Below, one piece after another: positions 1-14,300 of a stretch of DNA of 64,000 nt. The notes beneath the pieces were generated by a model. It had not been told where the DNA came from. It did not search any database and was given only the letters and a program-made list of their open reading frames with translations. Both the position numbers and the translations under genes were made by a program. Origin of the DNA: Tethya wilhelma (taxonomy: Eukaryota; Porifera; Demospongiae; Tethyida; Tethyidae); contig CAXIPT010000001.1 of assembly GCA_964030475.1 (NCBI GenBank), positions 7,158,179-7,222,178 of the forward strand, read 5' to 3'. Positions within the stretch are counted from its first letter, which is position 1. Each line of letters begins with the position of its first letter.

Positions 1-674
1 TTTAATATTTAGTTTGACTTGACTCTTGTGCAACCCAACACAACTGTTACTAACTTAATGTACCCCCCTTTTAGTTCAGTCTCTTTAGTATTGATGGCAG
101 TTAAACCATAGAGTCAATTCTCTATCATCCTCCACAGAGCTATTAATGTAGCCTCAACTGTTGGCAGATGTTTAGAGCTGCTAGTCTTGTTCACCTAACA
201 AGCATACACCACACACACCACATACACCACACAAGTGCTCCCATATGAGTAGTAGCTGAGGTTGGTGGATTTGCTTTGGAACCAGTGCTTCAAAACCAAT
301 TACAGCACACATCTGTCCTCAATGTTGGTCCATATGACTCTGGTTGGCTTGCTGCAGACGCCAGTCTTGGCTTGGGTTGTGTGTTACTCTCCACCACTGA
401 TAGCTAGGCCACTAGTTGGTCTGATGTTGTTGACCTCTAGCATATTCTCTGTAGTTGTATCTATCTATTATAAGATTGTCCTTTTTGTGCGAGTGTTTGT
501 GTGTTGGTAGTATTAAAATATCTTCACATGTTTAACATAATCGTTGGTTGTTACTAATGCTTAGCCTTTGAGGATGAAATGCTCCGTTCCATTTAAGGAA
601 TATAACTACCGACACTAATCAGCGTACAGTGTTAGTACAGTCATTACCATTGACTGAGACACCTATTGTCTGGC

Positions 675-728
<54 letters not shown>

Positions 729-2034
729 TGTATGCTGTGTGTGAGTGAATTCACTTGTGCCTTAAAATGCGTACTACCCACTCTTTTGGTGTACTCCATG
801 CTCTACGATGGCTAAATTAGAGCAAGTGACCTTTCCTTGAACAATGGAGATTGCAGTGCTAGTATGCACAACTATTGTACCACTGTTAATGAGATAATGT
901 GATTATACCCATACCTGGTCTGGTGGTGTGTTAGCTATTGTTGTTGGAACACAACCACTCATACCGACCATCCTTCACTGCATGTGCAAGTCTGTGAGGT
1001 TACCTATTACAGGCCTACATGGTGGTATCTATGCCTCTATATGTGGTGGCACGTGTCATATTAGGAGCTATATATTGTACACATAGTGGCATGGAATGGG
1101 GCGAGCATGAGCAAGCACCCTCCATCCATATTATAAATACCACCTGTTATCAATTTAATATATCACAGCAGTGTGTGTGTGTGTGTGCGCATGTTATCCT
1201 TAAATTTGTTGCCATGTGTAGAATTACACCTGAGCTGCGTTCACGACTGATTGACTCCTCTGATGATGTTACCTTCTGAAATTCTGACCGTCATGTGTGA
1301 CTAATTATAGAGGAGCTTTAATGACGCCTAAAAATGCATGAAATTTTTAGGTGCGGCCATTGTGAGCTGCTGCACGCGCTTCCAACCAACACTGCTGCGT
1401 GTGATCACGTTAGCTATCATTATAATAGTGTATTCCCATTAGTATCGTATTGTGTGACTTTCCTGTACCTTACCAGTGTGAGTATCATCAGCTGTTGTGT
1501 CCTGGTAGGAATTAATTTTCGAGGGACGAGTACAATTTAATTAACAATAATAGAGGGGGTTGTCGACCCAAACGTCCAAACGGTTCATGTGATTCTGTAA
1601 TTACACATAACCCCACACTCACGTTTGTACAGTGTCACGTGTAAAACTGAAATTCACAAACGCGTGCTTCAAACATAATTGTAATTAATAACGTAATTGT
1701 ACAAGTTGTGTCTATAGTGTATGGTGCTAGCACTGCTATGAGTGACGGTGTGAACTAAAAGTTCAACTGATTCGGTATCCCTGGCCTGAACTTTGTGAGT
1801 CCTTTCACTTTAACAGTTTATGTCTTTGTCATCAAACTGAAACACACAGATTCCACCCATCAGTAATATAGCATTGTTTGCTTCTCACTGAGAGGGGGTG
1901 GGGGGTGGGGGGGTTCTGATGGGTAGAATGTACACACACCTGTTGTCAGTGTGTCTAGACCTGTTGCATTGTTCTTTGTATGTGTGTAGTGTGGTACCTT
2001 AATGATTTGATTAACACTGGTATTGTTTGTATAG
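1..2034. other. No recognisable gene; intergenic or intronic
   Basis: I see no coding region here that I can support. The short open frames (for example 262-510 and 1019-1279) have no recognisable motif. The stretch contains one long (TG)n tract at 676-727 and a G-rich run near 1891-1911. A pyrimidine-rich AG near 1815 is followed by a short open frame and could be an acceptor, but I could not join it to the next exon-like stretch. Confidence 0.5.
676..727. repeat. (TG)n microsatellite
   Basis: An uninterrupted TG dinucleotide run of about 50 bases, visible directly. Confidence 0.95.
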
Positions 2035-2327
2035 AGTTGCAATCCGGGGGAAAAAATGTAACGGTTCCGTTTGAAGCACACAGTCGGGAATTTCAGTTTT
2101 ACACCGTACACTGTGCCAACGTGAGTGTGGGGTTGTGTGTAATTACAGAGTCACATGAACTGCTTGGACGTCTGGATCGACCCTTCTATAATTGTCAATT
2201 ACGTCATGTCCCCTCGTATTCAAATGACTCTAGCACCTACTGCTTGTACCCTGGGCATGTGCTATGGTGTTGTGTACATGTACCAATTGCACTGTCTCAT
2301 TGTCCAGAATTAGTTTTGGAACCTTAG
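2035..2327 (+). CDS. Possible coding exon, unknown product
   Basis: An AG acceptor-like site after a T-rich stretch (ending at 2034) is followed by an open frame to a TAG at 2327. The first part reads like ordinary protein, with VTVPFEAHSREFQFYTVHCAN encoded at about 2057-2120. A GTGAGT at 2121 could be a splice donor ending the exon there. If it is not used, the frame simply continues for another 69 codons. No domain is recognised and no matching upstream exon was found. Chance open frames of this length occur in such sequence, so this is a weak call resting on one splice-like site and amino-acid composition. Confidence 0.25.
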
Positions 2328-5074
2328 TGTGTGTATAGTGTAATAGCCTACTGCTATGTATCTGTACACCTGGAGAGTGTATTTATGCTTTGCTGTTATG
2401 TCGTGTTCACTGGAACTCTTATCCCTAGACAATGTGCATGTTAACATTGAAAATGGCAGACTCTGACATGGTAGCTAGGAGGTGTATAGATAGTGTATTT
2501 GTGTTGTGTTTTCTTCGGAAGAAGGATATTTGTAGGAAGAGATGTTGTGCTCATTGTGAAACTGTTTTCTTGCACTTCTACTTCTGATAGTGTTAGTCTT
2601 AGATATGTACGTATGTGTGTGTCTTTGTCTTTGTGATAAACATACATACATGTCAAAATCAATTTCCGTGCTATATACGAGGGTTGATTTTTGTGTGTTG
2701 TCTAAATTCGCCAGAAAATGACGTATGTGGAAATACTTGTGAAATCAATCAGTTCTTCTTCGCTACAACTTTAAGAGTATTGTTTACTCACAAACAGAGA
2801 CCTGTACATTTGTGACACATGTAGGTACATTTCGATTTCCTTGCATTAAATAATTATGTTCGTTAAGTGATTTTGTGTATGTTCTCTGGAAAATGACGCA
2901 CATGCAAGTTCATGTGCTGAAACTCCTCATTCTTCCTTCGCTGCTACAACTCTATAGTGCTATTTTCTCAGAAATGAGTCAGTGCTTTCACAAAATATTA
3001 ATTTTACATGCAGTTCACATAATGTACCTTACCTACATACCTACCCGCACATCGATACTACTAGGTTCAGCGTAGACCATTATTATACTATGCAGGGTGA
3101 AATTGCATATGCCATATTATATATACATCTCGTTTCCTTTTTGAATGGTATATTAGTCAGTGTACACAAGGCTTATTGGCTAATGATCATATGGCATGGC
3201 ATGTATGGAACATGGAGCAACATTAAAGGCTCTCTTTTTCTAAAATTCTTTGAAGCTTGTCCGGCCTCCATTCCTGGCCACACAAGTCATTATCCGGGCA
3301 GCCAACTCCACATGCACCCTGTTCTTTCTTTGGAGAGAGAGAAAGAGAGAGAGGAAGGAAGTAAGGCAGACAGACCCAGAAAGACTCTCTAACAAGCTAC
3401 ATGGGGTTCTTTTCAGTGATTTCATTGACTAATTATTTCAGTCCAAAACAAGCAGGCTCAGATCAGTGGCTGTAAGGTTGACAAAGGGGGTTACTGCTAG
3501 AGGGAAGCTATCGTGTGTTTGTGGTGGGCTGATTGTTTGGGGCCATGCTCATTGTGTGCCTGTAACCAAAGCCCTAACTGTGGCAGTAAACTCACAGGGA
3601 GGAGGGCAAACAGTGGGCTAGCAGCTGATGAGAACATTGTTAGTGGCTAAAAAAAAAAAAAAAGAATAATATCCCAAGCACTTCCTGTAGGTGGGTGTAG
3701 GTGGGTGCCCGTTGGAGAGGAAGGTGCATGAGGGGTCACTTGATATGAATACACCTGGAGCCTCTCTACCCCCCACCTTTTGGGGATTGGCTGACCTGGT
3801 CATATATTCATTTGGCTCTCCCTCTCTAGAGCTGTGGAAGGTGATAGTGTGAGTAAACACACATACTATATACTCCCTGCCTGCTCTCTTGCTATCAAAT
3901 CGAACAGGTGGTTCCTTAATTTGGTTAGGTTAGTATTCAATGACACTCCTCTCTGTTTGTCTCCATGGTGAGTTCATCCTCTGTTGATGTGGGCCATCCG
4001 ACAAAGTACTGTGTTAGTCATCCCAGCTGGCTCGCTGGTTGTGTAACTGATATTGTATTAATATTGAAAATTTAATATGTGTGCATGTATGCGTAATATT
4101 ATCCACTGTTTCGTGCAGTCACTCGGCTCAGTGATGTCACTGGGGCTTGGTTGCCATAGTAACCAGGCAAGGCTCTCCAGCAATGTTAATTAATTGTGTA
4201 TTTTGTAGTCTGTAATTTAGTACAAAATTATTATTAATTTTTTGATGGTAGCAAATGTGTGTACGCGCATTTTTGATTTAATATTATAATTGTCTCAAAA
4301 ATAATACTTGGAGGAAATGTACCCTGGTCTATTGTGTTGTGTGTGTGTGTGTGCCTTGTGTGTCACTGTACATTGTTTGTGCTGCCTATTCTGCTAGCAC
4401 ATGTGTGTGGTTTTATAAGAATACATGCTCATGGTTTTATATAATTATGTGTATTGAAGTGAGTGTGTGATGCTAGCTTGTTGGGTAGGCCGGCATCCTG
4501 CCTTGTAGAAAAGTAATTGGGATTGTACCTATCTCACTGAAGAGAACAGAGAGCATGGTGAGTTTGAGGTTAGCTTCAGACTCTGTGGCTCTCGTGCTAG
4601 TATATTGGATTCCTCTCTCTCTCTCTCTAGCTCACACTCATTTACATTCATTGTGACAAGTAATACAATTAGGATTAGACTTGTATTATAATTCAATTCA
4701 TTCTCCTCTCTCTCTCTCTTTATTCAATTCGGTCTGGATACTTTCCAATGTGAAAAGTATGTCCAGTTGCTTCCTGCACTGTGTTCGCTATGTGTAGGAG
4801 GTCCCTTTGAGATTAACTATAATTAACATAAATAGCCTCTTTCAATGCTGTCCGTTTCATTGTTAAGACATGGTTGGAATTTGACTAGAATAGCAGACTT
4901 TTGGCTGTCTTGGTTTCCCCCTTGTGTTTGCTGCTTTTAATGTGAGCTCTTGAAAGCACGGAGTGTATGTTTAGCATAGCTTCTACTGTTGCATTTGTAG
5001 ATGTATAATGTGTACGTGTTTGTTTAGGATGTGGTGGAGTGTTTCTTTTCGTGATCAATGCACATATGTTAATA

Positions 5075-5075
<1 letters not shown>

Positions 5076-5143
<68 letters not shown>
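5076..5143. repeat. (TC)n microsatellite next to an ambiguous base
   Basis: A run of about 68 bases of TC, followed by an N at 5145. The N suggests the assembler could not resolve the tract, so its length may be wrong. Confidence 0.9.
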
Positions 5144-5144
<1 letters not shown>

Positions 5145-8100
5145 NGATGGCTCTGCCCCCCAAAAATTATTTTTAGAATCAGAAAATTTTGGTGCAATAT
5201 AATATTCAGTCCTATTGTATAATTTTCTTAAAGAGAGACTATTTATAGCTTGCTGAGTGATGGGATTTCTAAAATGTTTATCGTTTCTGATGTAAGTTAA
5301 TATCAGCAGTATGTTCCACCCATTGGCATTGCTCCATACGTTGCATTCAGACATACAAATTGCTTCCATTACTTTCAACATTTCATCCATTACCCCTACA
5401 CATGTAGCATATGGGTCTACTCTCTCTCATACATGGACACTGATTTTTACTCGACTCTACACTAGCTTTGCTGGCTGGTTTAACTTTGGGTGGGGAAGCA
5501 TCCACTCATTAGTGGAATCGGTTAGGGATGGCCTACTCTTGGGTTATAAGTATATAAAGCGTTGTGGATTGGCTTTTTGTTTATTGGCTCCAATTGTGTT
5601 TGTATTTGTTTGTTATTTATTCTGTCCCGCCTTGTGGATTTCGACATGTGCCGAAATTATTTTTTATTGGCAATTTGCTCTGAGTTTATTTATGTGTTAC
5701 TAGGGTAATTCATACAAAATACTTTACCTAAAATGTATTTTTTTTAAAGATCCATAGACATTGATTTGTTGACAAAATGTCTTTAGTGTTTTTATTTGAG
5801 CACACTTCTCCTACATTCTTGCCAGTGTGAGATGAATGGACGCCACATGGACACCATCAATAGCACTACAGGGTATGGAATGATGTTCCTATGCATAGTT
5901 GAACACCTAATATTTACGTTGAATAATTATCATAATGCACAGTCCTACCTAGAATGTGTGTGGAGTACATGTACATATCCATGTATGTGTTCCAGCACGT
6001 GTGCATTCCAACAATTACTCATTGTTCTCATTGTTCAAAGCTTCAATGCAATGGCTGTGTCATTTGTACTACTGTGAAGTGCAGATAAGCAGAAAGAAAT
6101 GTATTGCTATTCCATTGATTGTTGATTGCAATACAACACCACCTGAGCCTATCCAACAATGAATTATCAGCTGCTCCATTGTGCTTGAGTGATCGCTTCA
6201 ACAATAGTTACTTAGAAACTGTAGCAGCAGTAGTAATAGTAGTGCTGAGTGGCTTGCATTGTGTGAGCTATAGGCCTTGCATTGTTTACGTTGAGTGTGT
6301 ACATGCACGCTGAGTCTGTGTACGTGTATGTGTGTGTGTATGTGTGTGCCTGTGTGTATGTATCAACATGTGTATCATGGCTCTAGCTATAACCCGCAGG
6401 GGGTCTTGTATTGTTCATTGTAGTGTATGGGAATCACTCTGCGAGTGTTTGTTTAGTCCTTGAATGGGCCACAATAGTTCTACAATGGTGTTGTTGAGTC
6501 AGTGTGCACGTAGGGGTGAGCTGTGTATGGATATTAGTGCATGGTATAATAGTGCATTATGTTCTCCATCTTATGTGATATTGTCACACTTGTGCACTCG
6601 TACATATTAATTACAATCTTTCTAATGACCAACACCTGTTCAGTCCAGTCTCCCCAGCGCCATTATATTTCACGCAAACAGTCAACATTCATCACACCAG
6701 CGAATCGAGTCGCAGTGTCTGTTAATGCCTTGCATGTCTCAATCAGTGCATGTGGTGCCATTTGTTTCATGGGGTAGCGTACTATTATTTTCTGCCTCAA
6801 GAGGTTTCACACATCGGTAAGTTTTTGATATCCGGCCCCTACACTAAGTCTTGCATGATCCTTTTTTTCACTCCCACTGCTATGCATTGTCCAAACTCTC
6901 CTCCACCACTTGTGTAAGAGTATTGTTTCACCAGCCACACATACCTGTGTGTTCTCTGTGACGCAGTGTGTGTGTGTGTGTTGCGGCTCAGGAGTATATC
7001 TACTATGGAGTAGGAGATTTAATGCTGCTGGTGTTCTGTGTAATTGGTGGTACACTTGGAGTGATTAACCCGACAACTTTGATGTAGTGTTTTGAAATAC
7101 TTGCCTAATGTGATGTGTTGTGTACGCATATGTGCTCTGCTGTGCTGAGCTAAACTGCTACCCATGCCAGCATCAGTCCTACTATGGCAGGCTGTCAGTA
7201 CTTGTGTCTTTGTTTGTGCAGAGTTTTTTTTCTGCTCAAGCTAAGAATTCTTGAACCTATTTTACTGTCTAATTTTCCCTTTGTTTGTACATTGTACTAT
7301 TGTATTTCAGCACTCAATCCAAACTTGGTAGCTACTACACTCAAGACCACTAGCTACAAGTAGGTCTAGACAGCACTTCAACAAACAAACAGTTCTATAC
7401 CATATTGATCTACCTCCTGTCATAATCTATAATGAGTACAACCAAGGTCAAGAGGTCGACTACACTGTACATACCAAAAATACACAAAACATCTGGGATC
7501 CTTAATTGAATTTGTTGTTTTAAGAAGCTATCCTGTAATGTTTGGATTACTTGTGACCCCCAGTATCTCAGGGAGCTCAGGCTGGGCCTTTTTCAATGCT
7601 ATACCATTACCGTGGGGTTGAGGTCACCTCATACATGGATGGGGGGACATTGGGTGGAAACAGTGTCTATTGAAACTCGACCCCCAGACTCTCTGTCGGG
7701 CTCTCCCCATAGTCTGTACAGTGAATATGTTTAATCACTGCCCCGTGTATTGTATTACCGCTGTGCACCTATTGTACTTTCCAGTTATTCCATAGTTGGT
7801 TACAGGAAGAGTGCCGGTGAGGTATTGTCCACCCATGGGTGGTGGGAAGGACTTCCTGTATGGTGGGCTCCACTCACACAGACAGACAGACAGCAGTGTT
7901 TGCACACACAAAAAAATCATTGAAAGTATGATTCCTGATTTCAGCCACATTTCAGTCATTGTTTATATGTGATCTGGGGGGTTGATTACAAGTACAATGT
8001 GAAACAACTGCTATTTCCTTTTGTATGTGAGTTAGACACATAAATGTGTATTTTTATGAGAGTTATTTTTTGGTGATTTTTTCCCCCGATTTTCCTAAAA

Positions 8101-9432
8101 ATGATTTTAAGTCTGTTTTGTTTTTCTACCCAAGTGTACAGGTTATTGTTTGTGAACTTCATGCGTGTATATACTTAGAAGTTCAATTTCAGTATGTATA
8201 ACAGTCACAATTTTGTTTGTTGTGTGTTCCTTGCTTCCTTATTGACAGGCCACAATGAAAGTACACAATCTCTACCATCTGCACATGTACACCAATCTAC
8301 GTACCCACTCCTGTATGACATAGCGGTCCTTCTCTAGTGTGGATACTACCATTCATGCATGTGGTTGTCATAGTGAGTGTGTGGTTGAAGCCTTATGTCC
8401 CTTGCATCAACATGTATGTACCCTGTTCACCGACACACTGTGCACCATGCATCGGTCAAAAGTGACTGTATTATTATTAGCACTGACACTAACTGTAAAG
8501 TGCAGCATTAGCTATGGATGCAGTGTATCGTATGTGACCAGAGGAATCTAGTTTTGTTTGTTATTGCGTGAATGTTCGAGAGTATACACACAGTGTGGTA
8601 CGAATGTAAACACTCATAAGGGGAGGCACAAGGTTCTCCAATGACTCACAGACAGGTCAGTTTGTTTGCTTCCCTGACCAACTGACCTCTGTTCCCCCAC
8701 TCCTTTGTGTCACGGTCACAAACTGCCTTGTAAGAGCAAAGGTCCCTAAATGATCATCAGCGGGTCTCCCTTTTTGTGCTGGCTAGTCCCACGCTCTGTT
8801 GGAATGTGGATTAGAGGGATTTGCTCTTTAAAGTCCTTCCTTGATGGCTTTTGAAAGGGTTTATTGCTATGCAGTGTGTGTGTGTGCGTGATTGTGCCTA
8901 CCTACATACACGTACTACCTAGTACATGTACTGTGAGTGTGTTGAGTGTGTTTGTACCATTGCTTGTGTTGTCTATTGTGTACCAGTGCACATGTATGTC
9001 CTTACATTGGGACTGCATAATTTGAGTAGTGCATTCCTCTGTGTCTTCAACATGACAGAGGCAACTCGCTGCACGTAGCCAAAACGTGGACTTCAACTAC
9101 GTACAGCTATGTACATAAAAATCACAAATACTTCTTTTTTTCTGTTACACAATGGACTAACCTTCCCCAATGCCTGCTCTGGCAAATCTGATGCAAGTCT
9201 CTCTAGGTAGCCATGAGTCATCATTGCCACCTCATTATACCAAGCCTGTTTTTCCTGCAGATATATATCTGCCTATCTGCTAAACATGTACACATGCTGG
9301 GTGGGTGCATGCACATTATATAATGGCCTAAAAACAACTGTGTGCTGCAGGTGTAGGTTCAAGACCTCTATGACTCACAAGTCATGAATATCCAGCTAGT
9401 AACCCAATATGATGGTATTCATGGCCTTCCAC

Positions 9433-9433
<1 letters not shown>

Positions 9434-9462
<29 letters not shown>
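9434..9462. repeat. (AC)n microsatellite
   Basis: Dinucleotide run visible directly. Confidence 0.9.
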
Positions 9463-9464
<2 letters not shown>

Positions 9465-9895
9465 AATCTGCCTGTGGCTGCTCTCATATAGCTGTGATTA
9501 GATAATGTACAGTGGCCATGGGCCAGAGGCCCAGCTGACAACTGGAGACTGAATGTCTGCATGGTCAGGAAGCCTTACAGATGGCCACATGCATATGGCA
9601 TGGATAAAATGTATATAGCCAGGCATAATATTATGGAGATTGGAATGCAATTGCAGCCAGCATGGCATGCACTGCATGCATTTTTTAAAGCTTACTTTTA
9701 CCTGTAGGGCAGTTTGTAACGCAATATCCCTGAGTGTGGAACTAGAGTGAGAGGAGATGGCCTCCATTAGAATGACGATGCTTTGTACTCTCTCGTTTCA
9801 TCTTGCAATGTACTTTATTAGGCCTGTTAGGGAGGGAGTGATTGCCTTCAAAAGATGGCCGCCTAATGTGTTCTGTGTTGATACTTGGGTCTATG

Positions 9896-9898
9896 TGT

Positions 9899-9940
<42 letters not shown>
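9896..9940. repeat. (TG)n microsatellite
   Basis: Dinucleotide run with one interruption near its start. Confidence 0.9.
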
Positions 9941-9942
<2 letters not shown>

Positions 9943-10258
9943 GTATATATGGATTAAGATATGGCTGGTTGTTGTTTTGTTGTATGGATGTGCTTTAGTG
10001 GACGTGAGATATATGATACACTTTAAGTTTGAGTGCTTCTTTGGTGTGTCTAATAATAGGTTCCTTCTTGATGGGGTATAATGATCCCACTATTCCAAAT
10101 CTCAGTGGTTCTTTAGACCATTATGTAAAGTAAATGAAGTTGGATAGAAAGATTTTACTTGTCATTATTTTTTTGAATTGTTCCTATGCACATATTGTCA
10201 GTCCATCAACTCACTAGAAAACATTTTACATCTATGCACGCAGCAACGGTTGATTGTA

Positions 10259-10259
10259 A

Positions 10260-10344
<85 letters not shown>

Positions 10345-10345
10345 T
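10259..10345. repeat. (AC)n microsatellite, interrupted
   Basis: About 85 bases of AC with TACA interruptions near 10288 and 10319. Confidence 0.95.
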
Positions 10346-11293
10346 ACGTGCATGCATCTCTAATGTGTTTTTTGTATTGCGGTAGTGTTCAATGTTCAGT
10401 AGTAGTGTGAGACCGATCCTAACGTTCCTTCTCTTGGAATGTTCACTTTGGTAGAGATTAGCTATTCTTTTGTTCTCCTTGTCGTCTAAGAGACTCTAGA
10501 GAGTTTGGAACAAGGGGCAACAATTACTACTGTAATCTACATGTGCTAGTATGACTCTGACTCTGATGTTGCATTCTCAGAACACCCATTAGAATGCTAT
10601 TAGGAACCGACTGATTGTTTTCCATAAGCCGAAACATTTTAAGTCTCTCTCGGGTATCCCTTAGTGAGATCAAAATAGACACAGCTGCTTTTGGTTCTAT
10701 GGTGATAATATTATTAACTCCTTTAGAATCACTTAACCAACTAGCGCAGCGCCCTCCTGTCTAGATTACTCATAATTATGATTGAAATCTAACAGTGTGA
10801 CAATCATAATAGCAGTTATCATTTTAAAATCATCACATAACCATCTGTGCTTAAAAGAATAAAAAAAGAGTTTTTGTGGATGGCATGCGTATATGATAAT
10901 ATTTTACTGTATGCCAGTGTGTACCGCCTTCATCCTAGCTATATAGTATATACGAAATATATTATACAGACAATGATGCACTGTTACATTGCGTGTGTCT
11001 TAGTATCATGGCTACAGCGGTGGATCACATGCTCCCTTGTTCTCAGTGTTGTGTGGATTTGTGGTCCATCTGTATACAATACAGAGCTCCTATTGAGCAG
11101 GATGTAACCTTAGCAACAAGTGCAGTGTATGAATTAAGTCATCGGCTCATTCAATACCCATAATGCTTTATTCAAAGCTGGAGTTAAATTTTGAATTTTT
11201 TCGAACTTGTGCACATGTATGTGTGCAATTGGTAGTAATTGCAGCGTGAATGTTTGATCTTTGGCTATTGAATAGTTTGGTGAATGTGATATC

Positions 11294-11295
<2 letters not shown>

Positions 11296-11340
<45 letters not shown>
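11296..11340. repeat. (TG)n microsatellite
   Basis: Dinucleotide run visible directly. Confidence 0.95.
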
Positions 11341-14300
11341 ATGCATATACACATGTGCCCCCCTATGTGTGTGTGTTTGTTGTCTTGATGTTACAGTGCT
11401 CGAGACATCAGTCTATTGGGATTCATCTATGAATACATGCACATACACACAGTGGTGGCCGCAGACTGACTGTTAATGTCCTCGGCGACAGTGGCATGTG
11501 AGGCCCCATGTTATCCATGTGTTGCGTTGCATACCATCCGTGTAATTAAATTGAAATTCTCAGACTCGTTGTGTATAAGACAGTGTTTATTCACGAGCAT
11601 CTTTAATAATCTAATTAGCCAACAACTAACAAAACTGTCTTGATGGTTTGGTTGGTTTGGTGTGTGCGTGAATCACCCCCATGTACGTTATGCACTGTGG
11701 AAGAACTGGGGGCTGGTTAGAGGTCTTGTGTTCACTCTGTGTTTACCTCCCCCCTACTCTTGTTGAACTGTGTCTGGCTCACTAGATGAATAGTGAAATG
11801 AACCGTTCACCCAACCAACCAACCAACCAACCAACCTAATTACCTTCCTACTCTCAGACACTCGTCCTTGGTCTGGTTGAAACTAAGACCAACTGGTGGG
11901 CATATGGCGTCGACTCAGTTGGAGCTCGGTGCTTGTTTTCTTTATAGCTCGCCCACCTCATTCTTGTTCTTACTTTATTTGTTGGGTGTTTCTGTGGTTT
12001 GATGTTGATAGAGGTTGTCCCCTCTGGATGTACGTGTGTGTACACATATGTCTTCATTAGCCTAACTAACTTAAGATTATGGTTGAGTCTATTGTCAAAG
12101 ATTATGTGTAGCTGATAACAAACCACCCACCCAACTTTGGCACAACAGGGTGGTAGATTTTTCCCACCATTTTCCTACCAAAGTTCTGCCAATTTCACAA
12201 TGCCTCTATATGGGTGCCTCATAGCTTTAGTGTGAACAGTCTCCTAAAAGGAAACTGCTTCCAGTCCACCTACTCTACACAATGGTAACCATGATAAAAT
12301 CATTAACCCACTCATTTTTTAACTGGACATTTTTCAGGCTCCGAAAAACCTAGCAGTGCTCCATATGTTGTGGTTTGTATCTCTGGGCTGGATTGAATGC
12401 TTGTACATTATGGACAGTCAATTAACATACAGTATTCTAGCTGTAATGACATTAGAGACAGTGGTTGCTATGGCTAAAGTGTTTCCTGTATGTGTAAGGT
12501 CTCTGTGTATACTTCTGGTGTGCACTTCCTGAGTGGTTGCTAAGCTCATCCATTGTGTATGGAATATTCTAATGATGGTTTGTCTGTGTGTGCATGTACA
12601 CCTTATATCTGTTTGAACTGAGTGGCACCAGAGTCTAGTGGAAGACCGATGAGTGGTGATGAACTCATCTCAACTGCAAGAGAATGATCTAAACTTAAAC
12701 TAACCCAACCACTCTGATCATATGCAACAGCAGCATTTTAATTCTATTGTGTCTCTGTGTACATCAGATTGGCCTTGTTAGGCTGGCATGTATAACTGAA
12801 TAGGGGTTTAATGGTTTCCCTTGTGTAGCAATAAGGAAACAGTTCTTGAGATCACTTGCAAACAAATCTTCAGATGGAGGCTAAGCTCATTTTTAGCACC
12901 AACCAAAAGAGAGTTAATTTCCCTGCAGGATTTCACTCTTTCCTTCCTAGCCTTGCTCTCTCTCATTGCCATCCGTCTGTGGCTCTATGGGTCTCATTAG
13001 GTTCGACATTGTTCCTTCCTGTAACATGCAAGCCAGGAGTACCAAGATTCATTTCAACCATGATATGTACGGTGTGAAATTTTTGTTAAAATTGAATTGC
13101 TACTTTCTGCTTCATATACTGTCTACTGTAGAGGAACCTACAGCTTCTGTCCTGGTTGGCAATGATAGGTGATAATTAACATGTAGTTCACAGTCTCTTC
13201 CCAAGAGTGTACCTATCAATGTTGAGTGGTGATTGGTGACAATTGTCCCCTTTTCCCCCTCCCTTTACTGCCTTCCTCATTGTACTGACCCCTGTGACCT
13301 CAGTGATACAGGCCCATGTTTGATATTCATGAAGTTAACACATATTATGTTGAAACTAGTGGGCTAGTCACTACTGTACAGATGTGATAATGGTTCTATG
13401 CAGCCTTATCACAAACAGACTCCAAGAAACAATGTCAGTACATGTGTTCCTTGTCTGAGTTGATTGTTCACACACTCATGTGAATTGCACATGGTTTACA
13501 TTCTTTTCTGGAGGCTAAAAAACTGTCATCCGACTCATCCTTAGCCTTTGAAGTGTGAAGGTTGTATATCTTGATAATTTAATTTGCCCTGAGCGAAATT
13601 TCAAGCATCTTTATTGTCAGTGCTCAGTTATCACAGAGGCTCCACGCTGTCCATAACGTAGAGCACACTCCCACATTGTTTGAGATGTTGCTAGTTCCTG
13701 ATCTGTTGCATGTTTCATACTAGCATTGTGTGTATGTAGTTGCATTAGCATGCTGATGGTGCAAAGCATTCCTGAGCTGGTTGATCGGTGCTTGTATGTT
13801 TGAACTTTGCATATTTACTATGAATATCTCCATTGTTTTTGTTGGTACAAGCACATAATAGTACTTGTGTATGTGTGTGTGCTTAATTCTTTCTCCTTTA
13901 ATAGTACCATGACTGTATATGTGTACAATCTATGGTGTGTATGCATGTGTGTGTGTTCTCAGCATATTTTTCTAATGCTCTAACATCAAAGTATTTAGCA
14001 TTAGAATCTGAATATCATCCGGCCAGAATCGCGGCGCCAATCAAAAACCCATAGTAGCAGTTTTCAATTGTTATTTCCTTCACTGATAAACACCGTAGAT
14101 AGATTGCATCCCATAACGTGTACACGAATTATGAGAAATGCTTCACTTCAAAAGGTGCATTCACTCATTTATCTATTGTTTCTCTAAAATTATCCCTAAC
14201 TGCCTTGCTTCATTGAGTCCCGAGTACTTGCCACATGTAGACGGCTACCACATGTTAATTCACCATGCAGAAGAATTCCATCAGTATTATGTGTGTGTGT

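Noticed and set aside
2121..2148. A 28-bp GTGAGT...TTACAG sequence that would splice two open frames together
   Set aside because: Too short for a normal spliceosomal intron in animals. Both the spliced and unspliced readings are open, so the sequence alone does not support splicing.
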